Shown here in pieces: positions 44,447 to 52,874 of a DNA stretch of 64,000 bases. The translations under genes were made by a program, and so were the position numbers. The notes beneath the pieces were generated by a model that saw nothing but the letters and a program-made list of their open reading frames with translations, made no database searches and had not been told where the DNA came from. This DNA comes from Ascidiaceihabitans sp047624005 (lineage in GTDB: Bacteria; Pseudomonadota; Alphaproteobacteria; Rhodobacterales; Rhodobacteraceae), in contig JBLHPE010000008.1 of the NCBI GenBank assembly GCA_047624005.1, positions 1-64,000 on the forward strand, read 5' to 3'. Each line of letters opens with the position of its first letter. The first letter of the stretch is position 1.

Positions 44447-46252
44447 TCAGTCAGTTGACTTAACAACGACATATGTCCCCGGTGCATCACACAAAATTTC
44501 ATGTGTGGAATCACCCGGAATACGGGCAGGTACTTGTTTGCCAGATTGCTTTTTCAGCCATTTCCCCCAACGTGGCCACCATGACCCCTCGTGAAAATTC
44601 GCCCCCGTCTGCCATTCAGCATGATCCAACGTCAGATCTTCATTGGTATAGTGACCATACTTCTTCTTGCTGGGCGGATTGACGATACCTGCGATGTGCC
44701 CCGACTGCGTCATTATAAACGTCTTATCCTTAGAGCCCATCTTTTGGACGCCCCGGTAACTGTCTTTCCACGGCGCGATATGATCCGTTTCACAGGCAAT
44801 CGCACACAACGGCACATCAACCTCGTCCAATACCAAATGGTGATCCAGCAAATCAAAGCCTACTGTTGCCAGCTCGTTGCGCTGACACAAACCGCGCAGA
44901 TATTGGATCGCCATCTTGCCCGGCAGGTTGGCCCCGTCCCCGTTCCAGTACAGCAGATCAAACGCAGGTGGTGTTTCGCCCATCATATAACTTTTGATCG
45001 CTGGCGTATAAACAAGGTCATTCGAGCGCAAGTACGAGAACGTTCGCGCCATAATCAAGGACGGCAAGATCCCTTTGTCCGCAACTTCGGCTTCGATTCC
45101 ATCAATAAAATCGTTCTGAAGAAAGGGTGTGAATTCGCCCTGATCGCCAAAGTCTGTCAGCGCGGTGAAGAAAGTAGCCGACTTTATCGACGTATCGCCC
45201 CGTTGTTTCATCAACGACAAAGTCAGAGACAGCGTTGTACCCGCAATACAATAACCGACGGTGTTCACCTGATCTTCGCCAGTGATCGATTTGACCACGT
45301 CGATCGAGGCTAGATACCCATCCTCGATATAGTCTTCCATGCCAACATCGCGATACGTTGGATCAGGGTTGATCCAAGACACCATAAACAAGGTATATCC
45401 TTGATCGGTGATCCATTTCACTAAGCTATTTTTTTCTTTCAGGTCCAGAATGTAAAACTTGTTGATCCACGGCGGGTAGATGATCAGCGGGGTCTTATGG
45501 ACAGTTTCGGTTGTCGGCTCGTATTGGATCAGCTCCAACATGCGATTGCGAAACACTACTTTACCCGGTGTCGTCGCGATATTACGCCCAATCTCAAAGG
45601 CACTTTCGTCAGCTAGGCGCACGACCATCTCGCCGTTGTTGGCTTCAAGATCGGAAATCAGGTTCTCAAGTCCGCTCACAAGACTTTGGCCTTCGGTTGC
45701 GACGGCACGTTCCAGAGCATCGGGGTTTGTTGGCAAGAAGTTGGTCGGGCTCAACATATCGATAATCTGGCTGCTGAAATAGGTAAGGCGCTGCTTTTCC
45801 ATCGGCTCCATGTCCGTCACATCATCGACAGCTTGCTGCAACGCAGCAGAGTTGATCTGGTATTGCTGTTTGACGAAGTTGAAATACGGGTTTGTGTCCC
45901 ACAGCGGATTTGCAAAGCGACTATCTTTTGGATTGTTGTCAGCAGGCGCTTCCATTTTTCCTTTGGCCAGAATCTGGTGGGCTTCGACAAAATGCGACAC
46001 CGATTTGGACCAGAAATCCAACTGATGCTCCATTACCTTTGCAGGGTTTTGCACCGCCTCAGTCCAGTATTTCGCAGTCGCTTGAGAAAACAATTCGTTA
46101 TCTGGGGCGTCCAAACTCGCCTGATGGGTTGAACGATTGGTCATAACTTTGGTCAATCGCTCTGACAAAGCTTCAACCTTACGAAGGTTTTTATTCAATT
46201 TCTCGAGGTTTATGCCTGAAATTTCGGTATTGACCGTGTCTTTGGTTGTCAT
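44447..46252 (-). CDS. phaC: Class I polyhydroxyalkanoate synthase
   Basis: About 601 residues. The lipase-box-like nucleophile is Cys335 in VGYCIAGTTLSL. The Asp and His are in CETDHIAPWKDS and QSGHIAGIVNPP. PIILIYPPWINKFYILDL-type core sequence is present (TPLIIYPPWINKFYILDL near 255). It polymerises 3-hydroxyacyl-CoA into storage polyester. The start was set at MTTKDTVNTE behind CGAGGG; an upstream in-frame codon lies in the operator region. Divergent from phaZ. Confidence 0.96.
   Translation of the reverse strand: MTTKDTVNTEISGINLEKLNKNLRKVEALSERLTKVMTNRSTHQASLDAPDNELFSQATAKYWTEAVQNPAKVMEHQLDFWSKSVSHFVEAHQILAKGKMEAPADNNPKDSRFANPLWDTNPYFNFVKQQYQINSAALQQAVDDVTDMEPMEKQRLTYFSSQIIDMLSPTNFLPTNPDALERAVATEGQSLVSGLENLISDLEANNGEMVVRLADESAFEIGRNIATTPGKVVFRNRMLELIQYEPTTETVHKTPLIIYPPWINKFYILDLKEKNSLVKWITDQGYTLFMVSWINPDPTYRDVGMEDYIEDGYLASIDVVKSITGEDQVNTVGYCIAGTTLSLTLSLMKQRGDTSIKSATFFTALTDFGDQGEFTPFLQNDFIDGIEAEVADKGILPSLIMARTFSYLRSNDLVYTPAIKSYMMGETPPAFDLLYWNGDGANLPGKMAIQYLRGLCQRNELATVGFDLLDHHLVLDEVDVPLCAIACETDHIAPWKDSYRGVQKMGSKDKTFIMTQSGHIAGIVNPPSKKKYGHYTNEDLTLDHAEWQTGANFHEGSWWPRWGKWLKKQSGKQVPARIPGDSTHEILCDAPGTYVVVKSTD
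45836..45846. promoter_or_regulatory. PhaR-like site inside phaC
   Basis: CTGCAACGCAG fits CTGC-N3-GCAG but lies in coding sequence, about 410 bases into phaC. It may be fortuitous. Confidence 0.3.
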
Positions 46253-46280
46253 ATCAACTTTTCCCTCGTATCTTCGCACT

Positions 46281-46309
46281 TGCAGCATTAGTTCGCGTAT
46301 GCAGCATTA
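46281..46309. promoter_or_regulatory. PhaR half-site repeats between phaC and phaZ
   Basis: TGCAGCATTA occurs twice as a direct repeat (46281 and 46300, 19 bases apart). TGCAGCA is exactly one half of the operators found upstream of phaP. The position covers the divergent phaC-phaZ promoter region. Confidence 0.5.
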
Positions 46310-46377
46310 TTCGGTCGGAGACTACGAGGCTAATCGCCATGAAGTCAGCCCACGGCCTCTGAACAAAGGAACATACA

Positions 46378-47655
46378 ATGCGCTTAATGGCCACTTACGA
46401 TCTGATGGAAACGATCAGAAACACGAATCAGTGGCTTGGCGCATCGGCCCTTGCAGTTGGATCATACCCTGCATTTTCTATGTTCCCCAACCCTGCATTA
46501 GATATGATGCGCGCCTGGGGTGAAGTCACTGAGCGTACATTTGAACGCATGATTGCGAAACCAGACTGGAACATCCCATCATTCGTGGGTGCCGCAGGTC
46601 AAGATCGCTTGGTTACTGTTGAAAAAGAGCTTGCTAACGATTTTGGCGATTTGATCCATTTCAAGGTTCAAGGCCGCACGGAAAAGAAACACAAAGTTCT
46701 GTTGGTTGCTCCAATGTCGGGTCACTACGCAACGCTTTTGCGGTCTACCGTTATATCCTTGCTGCCAGATTGTGAACTTTACACAACCGATTGGCACAAT
46801 GCGCGCGACATCCCTGTCAGCGCCGGCAAGTTCGATATTGAAGATTACACACTTTATCTGGTCGATTACATGCGCCACCTTGGCCCAGACACGCATGTGA
46901 TAGCGGTTTGCCAGCCCGCACCTTTGACGTTGGCAGCGACCGCATACTTGGCTGAAGAAGACCCAGCAGCCCAGCCACGTTCCTTGACCCTAATTGGCGG
47001 CCCAATTGATCCTGATGCAAATGCAACAGATGTGACAGATTTTGGTCACCGCACAACAATGGGTCAGCTTGAGCATTCAGTCATCCAACGCGTTGGCTTT
47101 AAGCACAAAGGTGTGGGCCGTAAGGTCTACCCAGGCATGCTGCAACTTGCATCTTTCATGTCGATGAACGGTGAAAAGCACTCCAAAGCGTTCACGGATC
47201 AAATTAAAAGTGCTGCCAAAGGCGAAACGTCTGAGCACGACAAACATAACAAGTTCTACGATGAGTATCTGGCAGTTATGGACATGACGGCCGAATTCTA
47301 TCTGTCCACGGTAGAACGTATCTTTAAGAACGGTGAAATCGCCAAAAATGATTTTACTGTTGCGGGTAAAAAAGTCGACATCAGCAAAATCACAACTGTC
47401 GCGGTCAAGACCGTCGAAGGCGCTGATGACGATATTTCAGCACCGGGCCAATGTATCGCAGCACTTGACCTATGTACGGGCCTGCCGGATTCCAAAAAGG
47501 CCAGCCACGTCGAACCAGGTGCAGGCCATTACGGCATCTTTGCAGGCAAAGCATGGCGCAATAACATTCGCCCATTGGTTCTAGATTTCATCACAGCCAA
47601 CAGTGTTGTCAAAGAAGTTGCCAAGAAGTCTGCCAATAAAAATAAGGCTGCTTAA
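46378..47655 (+). CDS. phaZ: Intracellular PHA depolymerase
   Basis: 425 residues. The active-site Cys178 is in VIAVCQPAPLTLAA, as in the VCQP motif of intracellular depolymerase PhaZa1, with the DH/H partners nearer the C-terminus (SHVEPGAGHYGIF). It breaks down stored PHB. AAGGAACATACA precedes the ATG; a second ATG is 9 bases later. The C-terminus is Lys-rich. It is divergent from phaC. Confidence 0.94.
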   Translation: MRLMATYDLMETIRNTNQWLGASALAVGSYPAFSMFPNPALDMMRAWGEVTERTFERMIAKPDWNIPSFVGAAGQDRLVTVEKELANDFGDLIHFKVQGRTEKKHKVLLVAPMSGHYATLLRSTVISLLPDCELYTTDWHNARDIPVSAGKFDIEDYTLYLVDYMRHLGPDTHVIAVCQPAPLTLAATAYLAEEDPAAQPRSLTLIGGPIDPDANATDVTDFGHRTTMGQLEHSVIQRVGFKHKGVGRKVYPGMLQLASFMSMNGEKHSKAFTDQIKSAAKGETSEHDKHNKFYDEYLAVMDMTAEFYLSTVERIFKNGEIAKNDFTVAGKKVDISKITTVAVKTVEGADDDISAPGQCIAALDLCTGLPDSKKASHVEPGAGHYGIFAGKAWRNNIRPLVLDFITANSVVKEVAKKSANKNKAA

Positions 47656-47663
47656 GTTTAAAA

Positions 47664-47678
47664 GGGGGCACTGCCCCC
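47664..47678. terminator. GC hairpin after phaZ
   Basis: GGGGGCA-c-TGCCCCC between convergent phaZ and the alpha/beta hydrolase gene. The loop is one base, so the effective stem is shorter, and there is no T-run. Confidence 0.55.
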
Positions 47679-47721
47679 GCGCTTGCCTAGACTATTTTCG
47701 ACCAAAAGAAACCGTAGCTGT

Positions 47722-48432
47722 CTATTGTAAGATCAGCGGCTGTTTCATCCAGTCGCGCAAAGCTTGCGTGGTTTCTGCTGGAGCTTCTAGTGTTGGCAGA
47801 TGGCCTGCGTTTTCCAGCACGACCAGCTTAGCGTAAGGGATCAGTTCCGCCATAAAGGTGTGTCGTTTCACCGGGCATAGAACGTCATGCGCGCCACAAA
47901 GGACCAGTGTCGGCACCTTACATTTTCGCAAAGTCCCTTGTTGATCACGACGGCGTTGAAGCGCACGTGATTGGCGCACAAAAACCTCTGGGCCAAGCGT
48001 CAATGCCATCTCCATCACCAAATCTAAAACCTCACCACGGTGCAAACCGGGTGCCAGGTAATGGGGCTTCATCTCTTCGCGCATCACTTGTTCCAGACGC
48101 CCCGTCCGCACCCCAACGATTTGAGGTTCCCGGGCGGCAGCAACAGGCGGTGTTTCAGCAAGCGGATTGGTATCCATCAAAGCAATGCGGGTGATACGAT
48201 CCGGCGCGCGGCGCAACAATTCCATTGCCACGATGCCCCCCATACTAAGTCCAGCAAGCGCGAAACGTGCGGGCAATTGATCCAGCAATCCAGATGCAAT
48301 TTCTTCAATCCGCTCACCTTGGGTCACAGGTGCAATTGTCACACAATGATCTGCCGACAATTCGGCAATCTGTGGGCCAAACAGCCGTGCATCACACATC
48401 ATTCCAGGGAGGAATACCAACGGCTCAGTCAT
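47722..48432 (-). CDS. Alpha/beta hydrolase 1
   Basis: 236 residues. Nucleophile Ser63 is in LAGLSMGGIVAME, with the Asp probably in VLCGAHDVLCPVKRH and the His in ENAGHLPTLEAP. It resembles the esterase/carboxyl-ester hydrolase group without a signal peptide. Convergent with phaZ. A 3-hydroxybutyrate oligomer or other ester substrate is possible but not shown. Confidence 0.88.
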   Translation of the reverse strand: MTEPLVFLPGMMCDARLFGPQIAELSADHCVTIAPVTQGERIEEIASGLLDQLPARFALAGLSMGGIVAMELLRRAPDRITRIALMDTNPLAETPPVAAAREPQIVGVRTGRLEQVMREEMKPHYLAPGLHRGEVLDLVMEMALTLGPEVFVRQSRALQRRRDQQGTLRKCKVPTLVLCGAHDVLCPVKRHTFMAELIPYAKLVVLENAGHLPTLEAPAETTQALRDWMKQPLILQ

Positions 48433-48510
48433 AAAAATACGGCCCTCGATTACACGTAGTTTGTATCACTATTTTGCGCCTGCTCTAACTTGTACTCTGC
48501 TCGGCGCACC

Positions 48511-48630
48511 ATGACCTGCCCACTCAAAATGAGCAAGCGAGCGTTCGGCTTAAACCAGCCTTTCAACTTATTCCAGAAGACATTGATGAACCGCCTCAAC
48601 GTCTTCGATGAACTAGGTAAGGTGTTCTGA
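48511..48630 (+). CDS. Short open frame of 39 residues, doubtful
   Basis: MTCPLKMSKRAFGLNQPF then NLFQKTLMNRLNVFDELGKVF. It lies in the 223-base gap 48433-48655 and ends inside an inverted repeat. No Shine-Dalgarno sequence is seen. It may be a small protein, a gene remnant, or chance. Confidence 0.2.
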   Translation: MTCPLKMSKRAFGLNQPFNLFQKTLMNRLNVFDELGKVF

Positions 48631-48637
48631 ATAAGTT
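48565..48637. repeat. Near-perfect 13-base inverted repeat, 73 bp apart
   Basis: AACTTATTCCAGAA (48565-48578) and TTCTGAATAAGTT (48625-48637) pair with one extra base. It could be the ends of a tiny element or a long hairpin downstream of the M15-like gene. I see no flanking target duplication. Confidence 0.5.
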
Positions 48638-48655
48638 AGACCTTTATCAATCAAG

Positions 48656-49288
48656 CTATGGATATTCGATCCCACGAAACTTTGGGAAGTCCGCATACCT
48701 TGATTGCCGCATCTTCAAGCCCTCATCTGGGTTTGCCCTTGCGCTAAGCAATGTACCACGCGGAGCAATATAACTTGAAATCGTACGTTGAGGTTCCGCA
48801 CGCCAAACCAAATTTAGCGCTGCCAGCTTGGGGAAAAACCACATGTCTGAATAAGGCAGATGATCGTGAAGCCACCACGCTAAATCACGCCAATCACGCC
48901 CCTCTTCGTATTGATCAGCAAACCATGGGATAACAATCGAGGCCCCAGCGATTGCGCGATCCCCTGAATGGAAATCCCAGATATGACATTCCATTGGATT
49001 GTCATTACGGGCACAATTCAACTTGTTTTCGTTTCCATAAGCGTTCAATTCTGGGGAACGATAACCAGATCGCACTGCGATCCGTCCAAACGTCTCTTCC
49101 AAGGGATCAAGAAGTTGGGTGCAAAACTGTCGCCCGTTTTCCAGTACCAAATCGGGGTTCGCCGGCACATTCGGTACGCCGTGAAACCCGTTGATTTCAG
49201 AATACATAAAATCGCGCATGTAAAAGTGTTTGGACAAGCGTTGTCGGCCAAAAGTCTCCAAACTCCACATACTACGCGGCTGACGCAT
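48656..49288 (-). CDS. Peptidase M15-like protein
   Basis: About 210 residues. FGRIAVRSGYRSPELNAYGN near 74-93 and MECHIWDF, SGDRAIAG near 105-117 recall the M15/D-Ala-D-Ala peptidase fold, but the zinc His-x6-Asp pattern is only partly visible (ECHIWDF) and no second metal motif is evident. It may be a degenerate or phage-type member. There is no signal peptide. The start giving a TGATG overlap with the VOC gene was chosen over one 18 bases upstream. Confidence 0.65.
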   Translation of the reverse strand: MRQPRSMWSLETFGRQRLSKHFYMRDFMYSEINGFHGVPNVPANPDLVLENGRQFCTQLLDPLEETFGRIAVRSGYRSPELNAYGNENKLNCARNDNPMECHIWDFHSGDRAIAGASIVIPWFADQYEEGRDWRDLAWWLHDHLPYSDMWFFPKLAALNLVWRAEPQRTISSYIAPRGTLLSARANPDEGLKMRQSRYADFPKFRGIEYP

Positions 49289-49719
49289 CAGGCTGCACCG
49301 TTCCACTGGAATTCACCGTCGGGACCAAGTGGGCTAAACGGATTGTGCGCGACCTCCCAAATGTGCCCTTCAGGGTCAGCGAAATATCCATGATGACCGC
49401 CCCAAAACACATCTTGAGCAGGCTTTAAGATGCGTGCACCTGCCGCTTCAGCCTTGGCCAACAGCGGCGCAACATCTGATTTCTCTGCCGTATTGTAACC
49501 AAGTGTTGCGCGTCCTGCACCCAATTCTTCGACAGGCAATCCAAGGTCTGCTGCCAAAGCATCCAAAGGGTAAAGGCCCAAGGTTTGTCCAATCAAATCA
49601 AAGGCCACGACCCCGTCTTGGCTGTCCACGCGCACCCAACCCAAGGCTTCGTAAAACGCCCCCGCTTTGGCCATATCTTTGACACCTAATGTGATCAGAC
49701 TTACCCGCTGCTGCATCAT
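49288..49719 (-). CDS. VOC family protein (glyoxalase/bleomycin-resistance fold)
   Basis: About 143 residues. RVSLITLGVKDMAKAGAFYEAL near 5-26 and VFWGGHHGYFADPEGHIWEVA near 110-130 are typical of vicinal-oxygen-chelate proteins. The start overlaps the previous stop (ATGA). The substrate is unknown. It is in one unit with two alpha/beta hydrolases upstream and the M15-like gene downstream. Confidence 0.9.
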   Translation of the reverse strand: MMQQRVSLITLGVKDMAKAGAFYEALGWVRVDSQDGVVAFDLIGQTLGLYPLDALAADLGLPVEELGAGRATLGYNTAEKSDVAPLLAKAEAAGARILKPAQDVFWGGHHGYFADPEGHIWEVAHNPFSPLGPDGEFQWNGAA

Positions 49720-50699
49720 TCCAATTCTCCAAACCATTTCAAAATAGCCGCAACGCTGCGCGCCGTTTGACCGGGCGACATAATATCGCCTGCAATCACG
49801 TGCTGCGAGGGATCATCTCCGGCCCCCAATTGCGGACGCACAGTTGTCACAGGACCACCCCACTGAGCAGATATGCGTTGGGTCAGATCAGCGCGAACGA
49901 CTTTGTCTTGCATCGAATAATGAAACAAGGCTGGAATGTTCACAGCCGAGTAATCCAGCTGCACGGCCGCTTTGACTGACGCAGCCATTGGGAAAACCGC
50001 TGCACTTGGGTATTCAGTTGTCCAATTGCGCCCATTTGCTTCATTCATCGGTTCAAACGAGCGGGTTTTTCCAGCCAAAAGTGGCATCCAATACCGCGCT
50101 GCGGGCAAGGTCAGCATAGGGGCTGCACTGTTGTTAACCCCAAAGTTGGGCGAGACAAAAACAACGCCCACAACATCCTTTTGCAACTCCGGACGATGCA
50201 GCGCCAATGCAGTAAGTGTTCCACCCGTTGAGGTGGACATAATTACTACGTTTTCGCCGACACGTCGGGCCACCGCTAGGGCTTCGATAGCATCTGCCAT
50301 CCATGTAGGCACAGATCCCTCCGCCATCGCATTGCCGTCACGGCCATGACCTTTGAACCGCGTGTAAACTAAATTGGCCCCCAAGGCCGCAGCCACATCA
50401 TCGGGCACAGGACGGATTTCTTCAGAGCTGGCGGAAAAACCGTGCAAATAAACAATCGACAGGGGTGTCTTTGTCTCAGCCGCACCTGCCCAGATCACCC
50501 GCTTTTGGTTGCCCTGCCTGATGTTGGTGACTTGCGCCTCGCTGGCATCAAAATAGGCTTGAACACCACCATCAAGCTGGCTTTCGTCAAAGTCCGTGTC
50601 AAAGCTGACATCCTCATAAGGTCCAAAATACCATAGGGCCACTCCAACAACGATAAGTGCCAACAACACCCGACCAACCAGTTTTCCAAACGCTCTCAT
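49716..50699 (-). CDS. Membrane-anchored alpha/beta hydrolase 2
   Basis: About 327 residues. A single N-terminal membrane helix (VGRVLLALIVVGVALWYFGPY, about 8-28) anchors a periplasmic or cytoplasmic-face hydrolase. The oxyanion segment IVYLHGFSASSEEIRPVP precedes the nucleophile Ser in IMSTSTGGTLTALAL. The start in an ATGA overlap with the upstream hydrolase was chosen instead of a longer form 111 bases upstream inside that gene. Confidence 0.88.
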   Translation of the reverse strand: MRAFGKLVGRVLLALIVVGVALWYFGPYEDVSFDTDFDESQLDGGVQAYFDASEAQVTNIRQGNQKRVIWAGAAETKTPLSIVYLHGFSASSEEIRPVPDDVAAALGANLVYTRFKGHGRDGNAMAEGSVPTWMADAIEALAVARRVGENVVIMSTSTGGTLTALALHRPELQKDVVGVVFVSPNFGVNNSAAPMLTLPAARYWMPLLAGKTRSFEPMNEANGRNWTTEYPSAAVFPMAASVKAAVQLDYSAVNIPALFHYSMQDKVVRADLTQRISAQWGGPVTTVRPQLGAGDDPSQHVIAGDIMSPGQTARSVAAILKWFGELE

Positions 50700-51448
50700 C
50701 CGTCTTCTCCCATAACATCCAGTACTGAGGTTTCGATCACACCTAAGCATGGCCCATCCGAAAACCTGTGATCGGCGTCTTTGACTAAGGTCAGCCGCAT
50801 ATCGTCGCAAGTTGCGTGGTCCAACAACTTCACCGCACGATCAGTGCTGACCGCCGTGTCTGCTGTGCCCTGCACCATACGAACAGGAAACGGCAAATCC
50901 AGAGGGCTGCGTAAAACCAACTGGTTCCGTCCATCCTCGATCATACGTTTGGTGATAACGTAGCTGTCCATGTAATCAGATGGAATTTCAATTGATCCAT
51001 CGCGTTCAAGCTGGGCTTTTTGTTCGTCGGTAAATGACGCCCAATACCCGTCTTCTGTGAAATCTGGTGCCGCTGCGATTGTCACCAATCCTGCCATTCG
51101 ATCCCCATGATCACGAGCAAACAACAGCGACTGCCAACCGCCCATACTTGAACCGACCAACACGACTTTGCCACGCGTTAATGCACCAATCGCCTCAGCC
51201 GTATCTTCGGCCCAATCGCCAATGCAGCCCTCCTCAAAGGTGCCAGAACTGATACCATGCCCCGAATAATCGAACCGCAAAAACGCCTGACCACGCGCCC
51301 GCGCCCAGTCTTCAAGATGGATGGCCTTGGTGCCTTCCATATCAGATTTCAGACCGCCCAGAAATACCAGCCAAGGGCCAGTTCCCTCAAAACGATGATA
51401 GGCAATACGCCGACCTTGGGGTGTGTCCAAATATTTTGCGTCTGCCAT
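50696..51448 (-). CDS. Alpha/beta hydrolase 3
   Basis: 250 residues. Nucleophile Ser in VLVGSSMGGWQSLLF near 98, Asp in RMVQGTADTAVSTDRAV and His in DADHRFSDGPC. The fold resembles the ABHD10/depalmitoylase-like group. No signal peptide. It is the first gene of the four-gene minus-strand set hydrolase 3, hydrolase 2, VOC, M15-like. Confidence 0.88.
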   Translation of the reverse strand: MADAKYLDTPQGRRIAYHRFEGTGPWLVFLGGLKSDMEGTKAIHLEDWARARGQAFLRFDYSGHGISSGTFEEGCIGDWAEDTAEAIGALTRGKVVLVGSSMGGWQSLLFARDHGDRMAGLVTIAAAPDFTEDGYWASFTDEQKAQLERDGSIEIPSDYMDSYVITKRMIEDGRNQLVLRSPLDLPFPVRMVQGTADTAVSTDRAVKLLDHATCDDMRLTLVKDADHRFSDGPCLGVIETSVLDVMGEDG

Positions 51449-51589
51449 GAGAGCTCCAGTAAATTTCGCGGATCATGCGATATCCGCGCCACCCTAAGCA
51501 ATCACGAAATCAAAGCTCAGTTCATTGATACACAAAGCGACGCAGCGCTCTACTTGTCTAGTTTAGCGCTTTATTCATAGGCTAACCCC

Positions 51590-52756
51590 ATGTCCCACCC
51601 TCCCAAATTTATCATCCCAGTCATATCGGCCTGCAACTTCCTAATTGGGGTAGGTGCGTTCGTTATCATCGGGATACTCGAACCATTGGGCGATGGGTTG
51701 GGGATTGCACCTGAACGCGCTGGCATCTTAATGACTATTTACGCGCTGTCTTACGCAGTGTTGTCCCCCGTTCTTGTCAGCCTCACAGGTCATATTGGGC
51801 GCAGGCGCGTTATGGCCTTTGGATTGACCATGTTTTTGGCATCCGCTTTGCTGTCCGCAATGGCAACATCGATGACGATGCTGGGTTTTGCACGGGTGTT
51901 GGCCGCGGCAGGTGCAGGCATGTTCACCCCAGTTGGGGCCGCCGTCGTCGCGGGTCTATTCCCCACAGAGCAACGCGCGGGTGTTCTGGCGGCCGTCATG
52001 TTTGGCTTCACACTTGCGCAAGTCTTGGGTGTACCCGCAGGCAGTTGGATCGCCTACACTTTTGGGTGGCGCTATGCATTCTGGGGCGTGGTCGCGATTA
52101 ATATCCCAGCAATCTATCTAATCTGGACCTTTGTCCCAGCAGGGCTAACGTTCCAAGCCGTCACATTCAACGACCTACGTGACACCCTGAAAGACAGGCG
52201 CATGATGTTCGCCATCGCCTTTACGGGGCTGTTCCTTGGCTCAATCTACGTGCTGTTCACCTACATGACGCCGTTGTTCAGTCAGCAAATGGGCATGGGA
52301 CGGGACATGATCACACTGACGCTTGTGATCTCTGGTCTTGGCGCAGTCGCCGGCAACTTGTTGGGCGGCTATATGGCCGACAGGTTGGGATGGTTTAAAA
52401 CCCTAACTACACTGTGCGTTGCGCAAATGCTGGTTATGCCATTTTATTCATTCCTCCCAATGAGCTTACCAGCGTTTTTCACCCTTTCGGTTGTTTGGTC
52501 AGTCGTCGGGTGGTCGTTTATGGCAGGCCAACAAATGCGCCTAATCGGCCTCGCAGGACCCAAGGCACCTGTTGTTCTCGCCCTCACAGCCGCATCCATT
52601 TATGTGGGCGCGGCTATCGGATCGGCCATCGGATCATTGGTCATCACGCACTACGGGTTAAGCGGATTGGGGATCGCCGCCGCGCTCTTCGCCTCCCTTG
52701 CGTTGGCGAACGTCATCCTTTCACACCGTTACCCACCTGCCGCACACGAAGGTTAA
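51590..52756 (+). CDS. MFS transporter, sugar-efflux-like
   Basis: 388 residues, twelve predicted helices. YALSYAVLSPVLVSLTGHIGRRRV near 44-67 and GAGMFTPVGAAVVAGLFPTEQRAG near 107-130 are typical of the DHA1/AraJ-like arabinose efflux group. The start codon has no strong Shine-Dalgarno sequence (GGCTAACCCC). The substrate is unknown. It is followed by thrS in the same direction after 118 bases. Confidence 0.88.
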   Translation: MSHPPKFIIPVISACNFLIGVGAFVIIGILEPLGDGLGIAPERAGILMTIYALSYAVLSPVLVSLTGHIGRRRVMAFGLTMFLASALLSAMATSMTMLGFARVLAAAGAGMFTPVGAAVVAGLFPTEQRAGVLAAVMFGFTLAQVLGVPAGSWIAYTFGWRYAFWGVVAINIPAIYLIWTFVPAGLTFQAVTFNDLRDTLKDRRMMFAIAFTGLFLGSIYVLFTYMTPLFSQQMGMGRDMITLTLVISGLGAVAGNLLGGYMADRLGWFKTLTTLCVAQMLVMPFYSFLPMSLPAFFTLSVVWSVVGWSFMAGQQMRLIGLAGPKAPVVLALTAASIYVGAAIGSAIGSLVITHYGLSGLGIAAALFASLALANVILSHRYPPAAHEG

Positions 52757-52874
52757 GCCACAGAACAACACCCAAACGGCTTGACCCTTTTGCTTGAGGA
52801 CGGCAAAAGGCCGATGAACCACATAACCCGCAACCGGGCGTTTCGTAGGCGCCAAACTGACGAGGAGTGCCCAA

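Noticed and set aside
44591..45313. A 240-residue open frame opposite phaC
   Set aside because: It lies antisense to the PHA synthase core and its residue use is Arg-rich, as expected of a shadow frame.
48565..48637. Insertion-sequence remnant
   Set aside because: The inverted repeat is present, but I find no transposase fragment of recognisable type and no target duplication, so it is listed only as a repeat.
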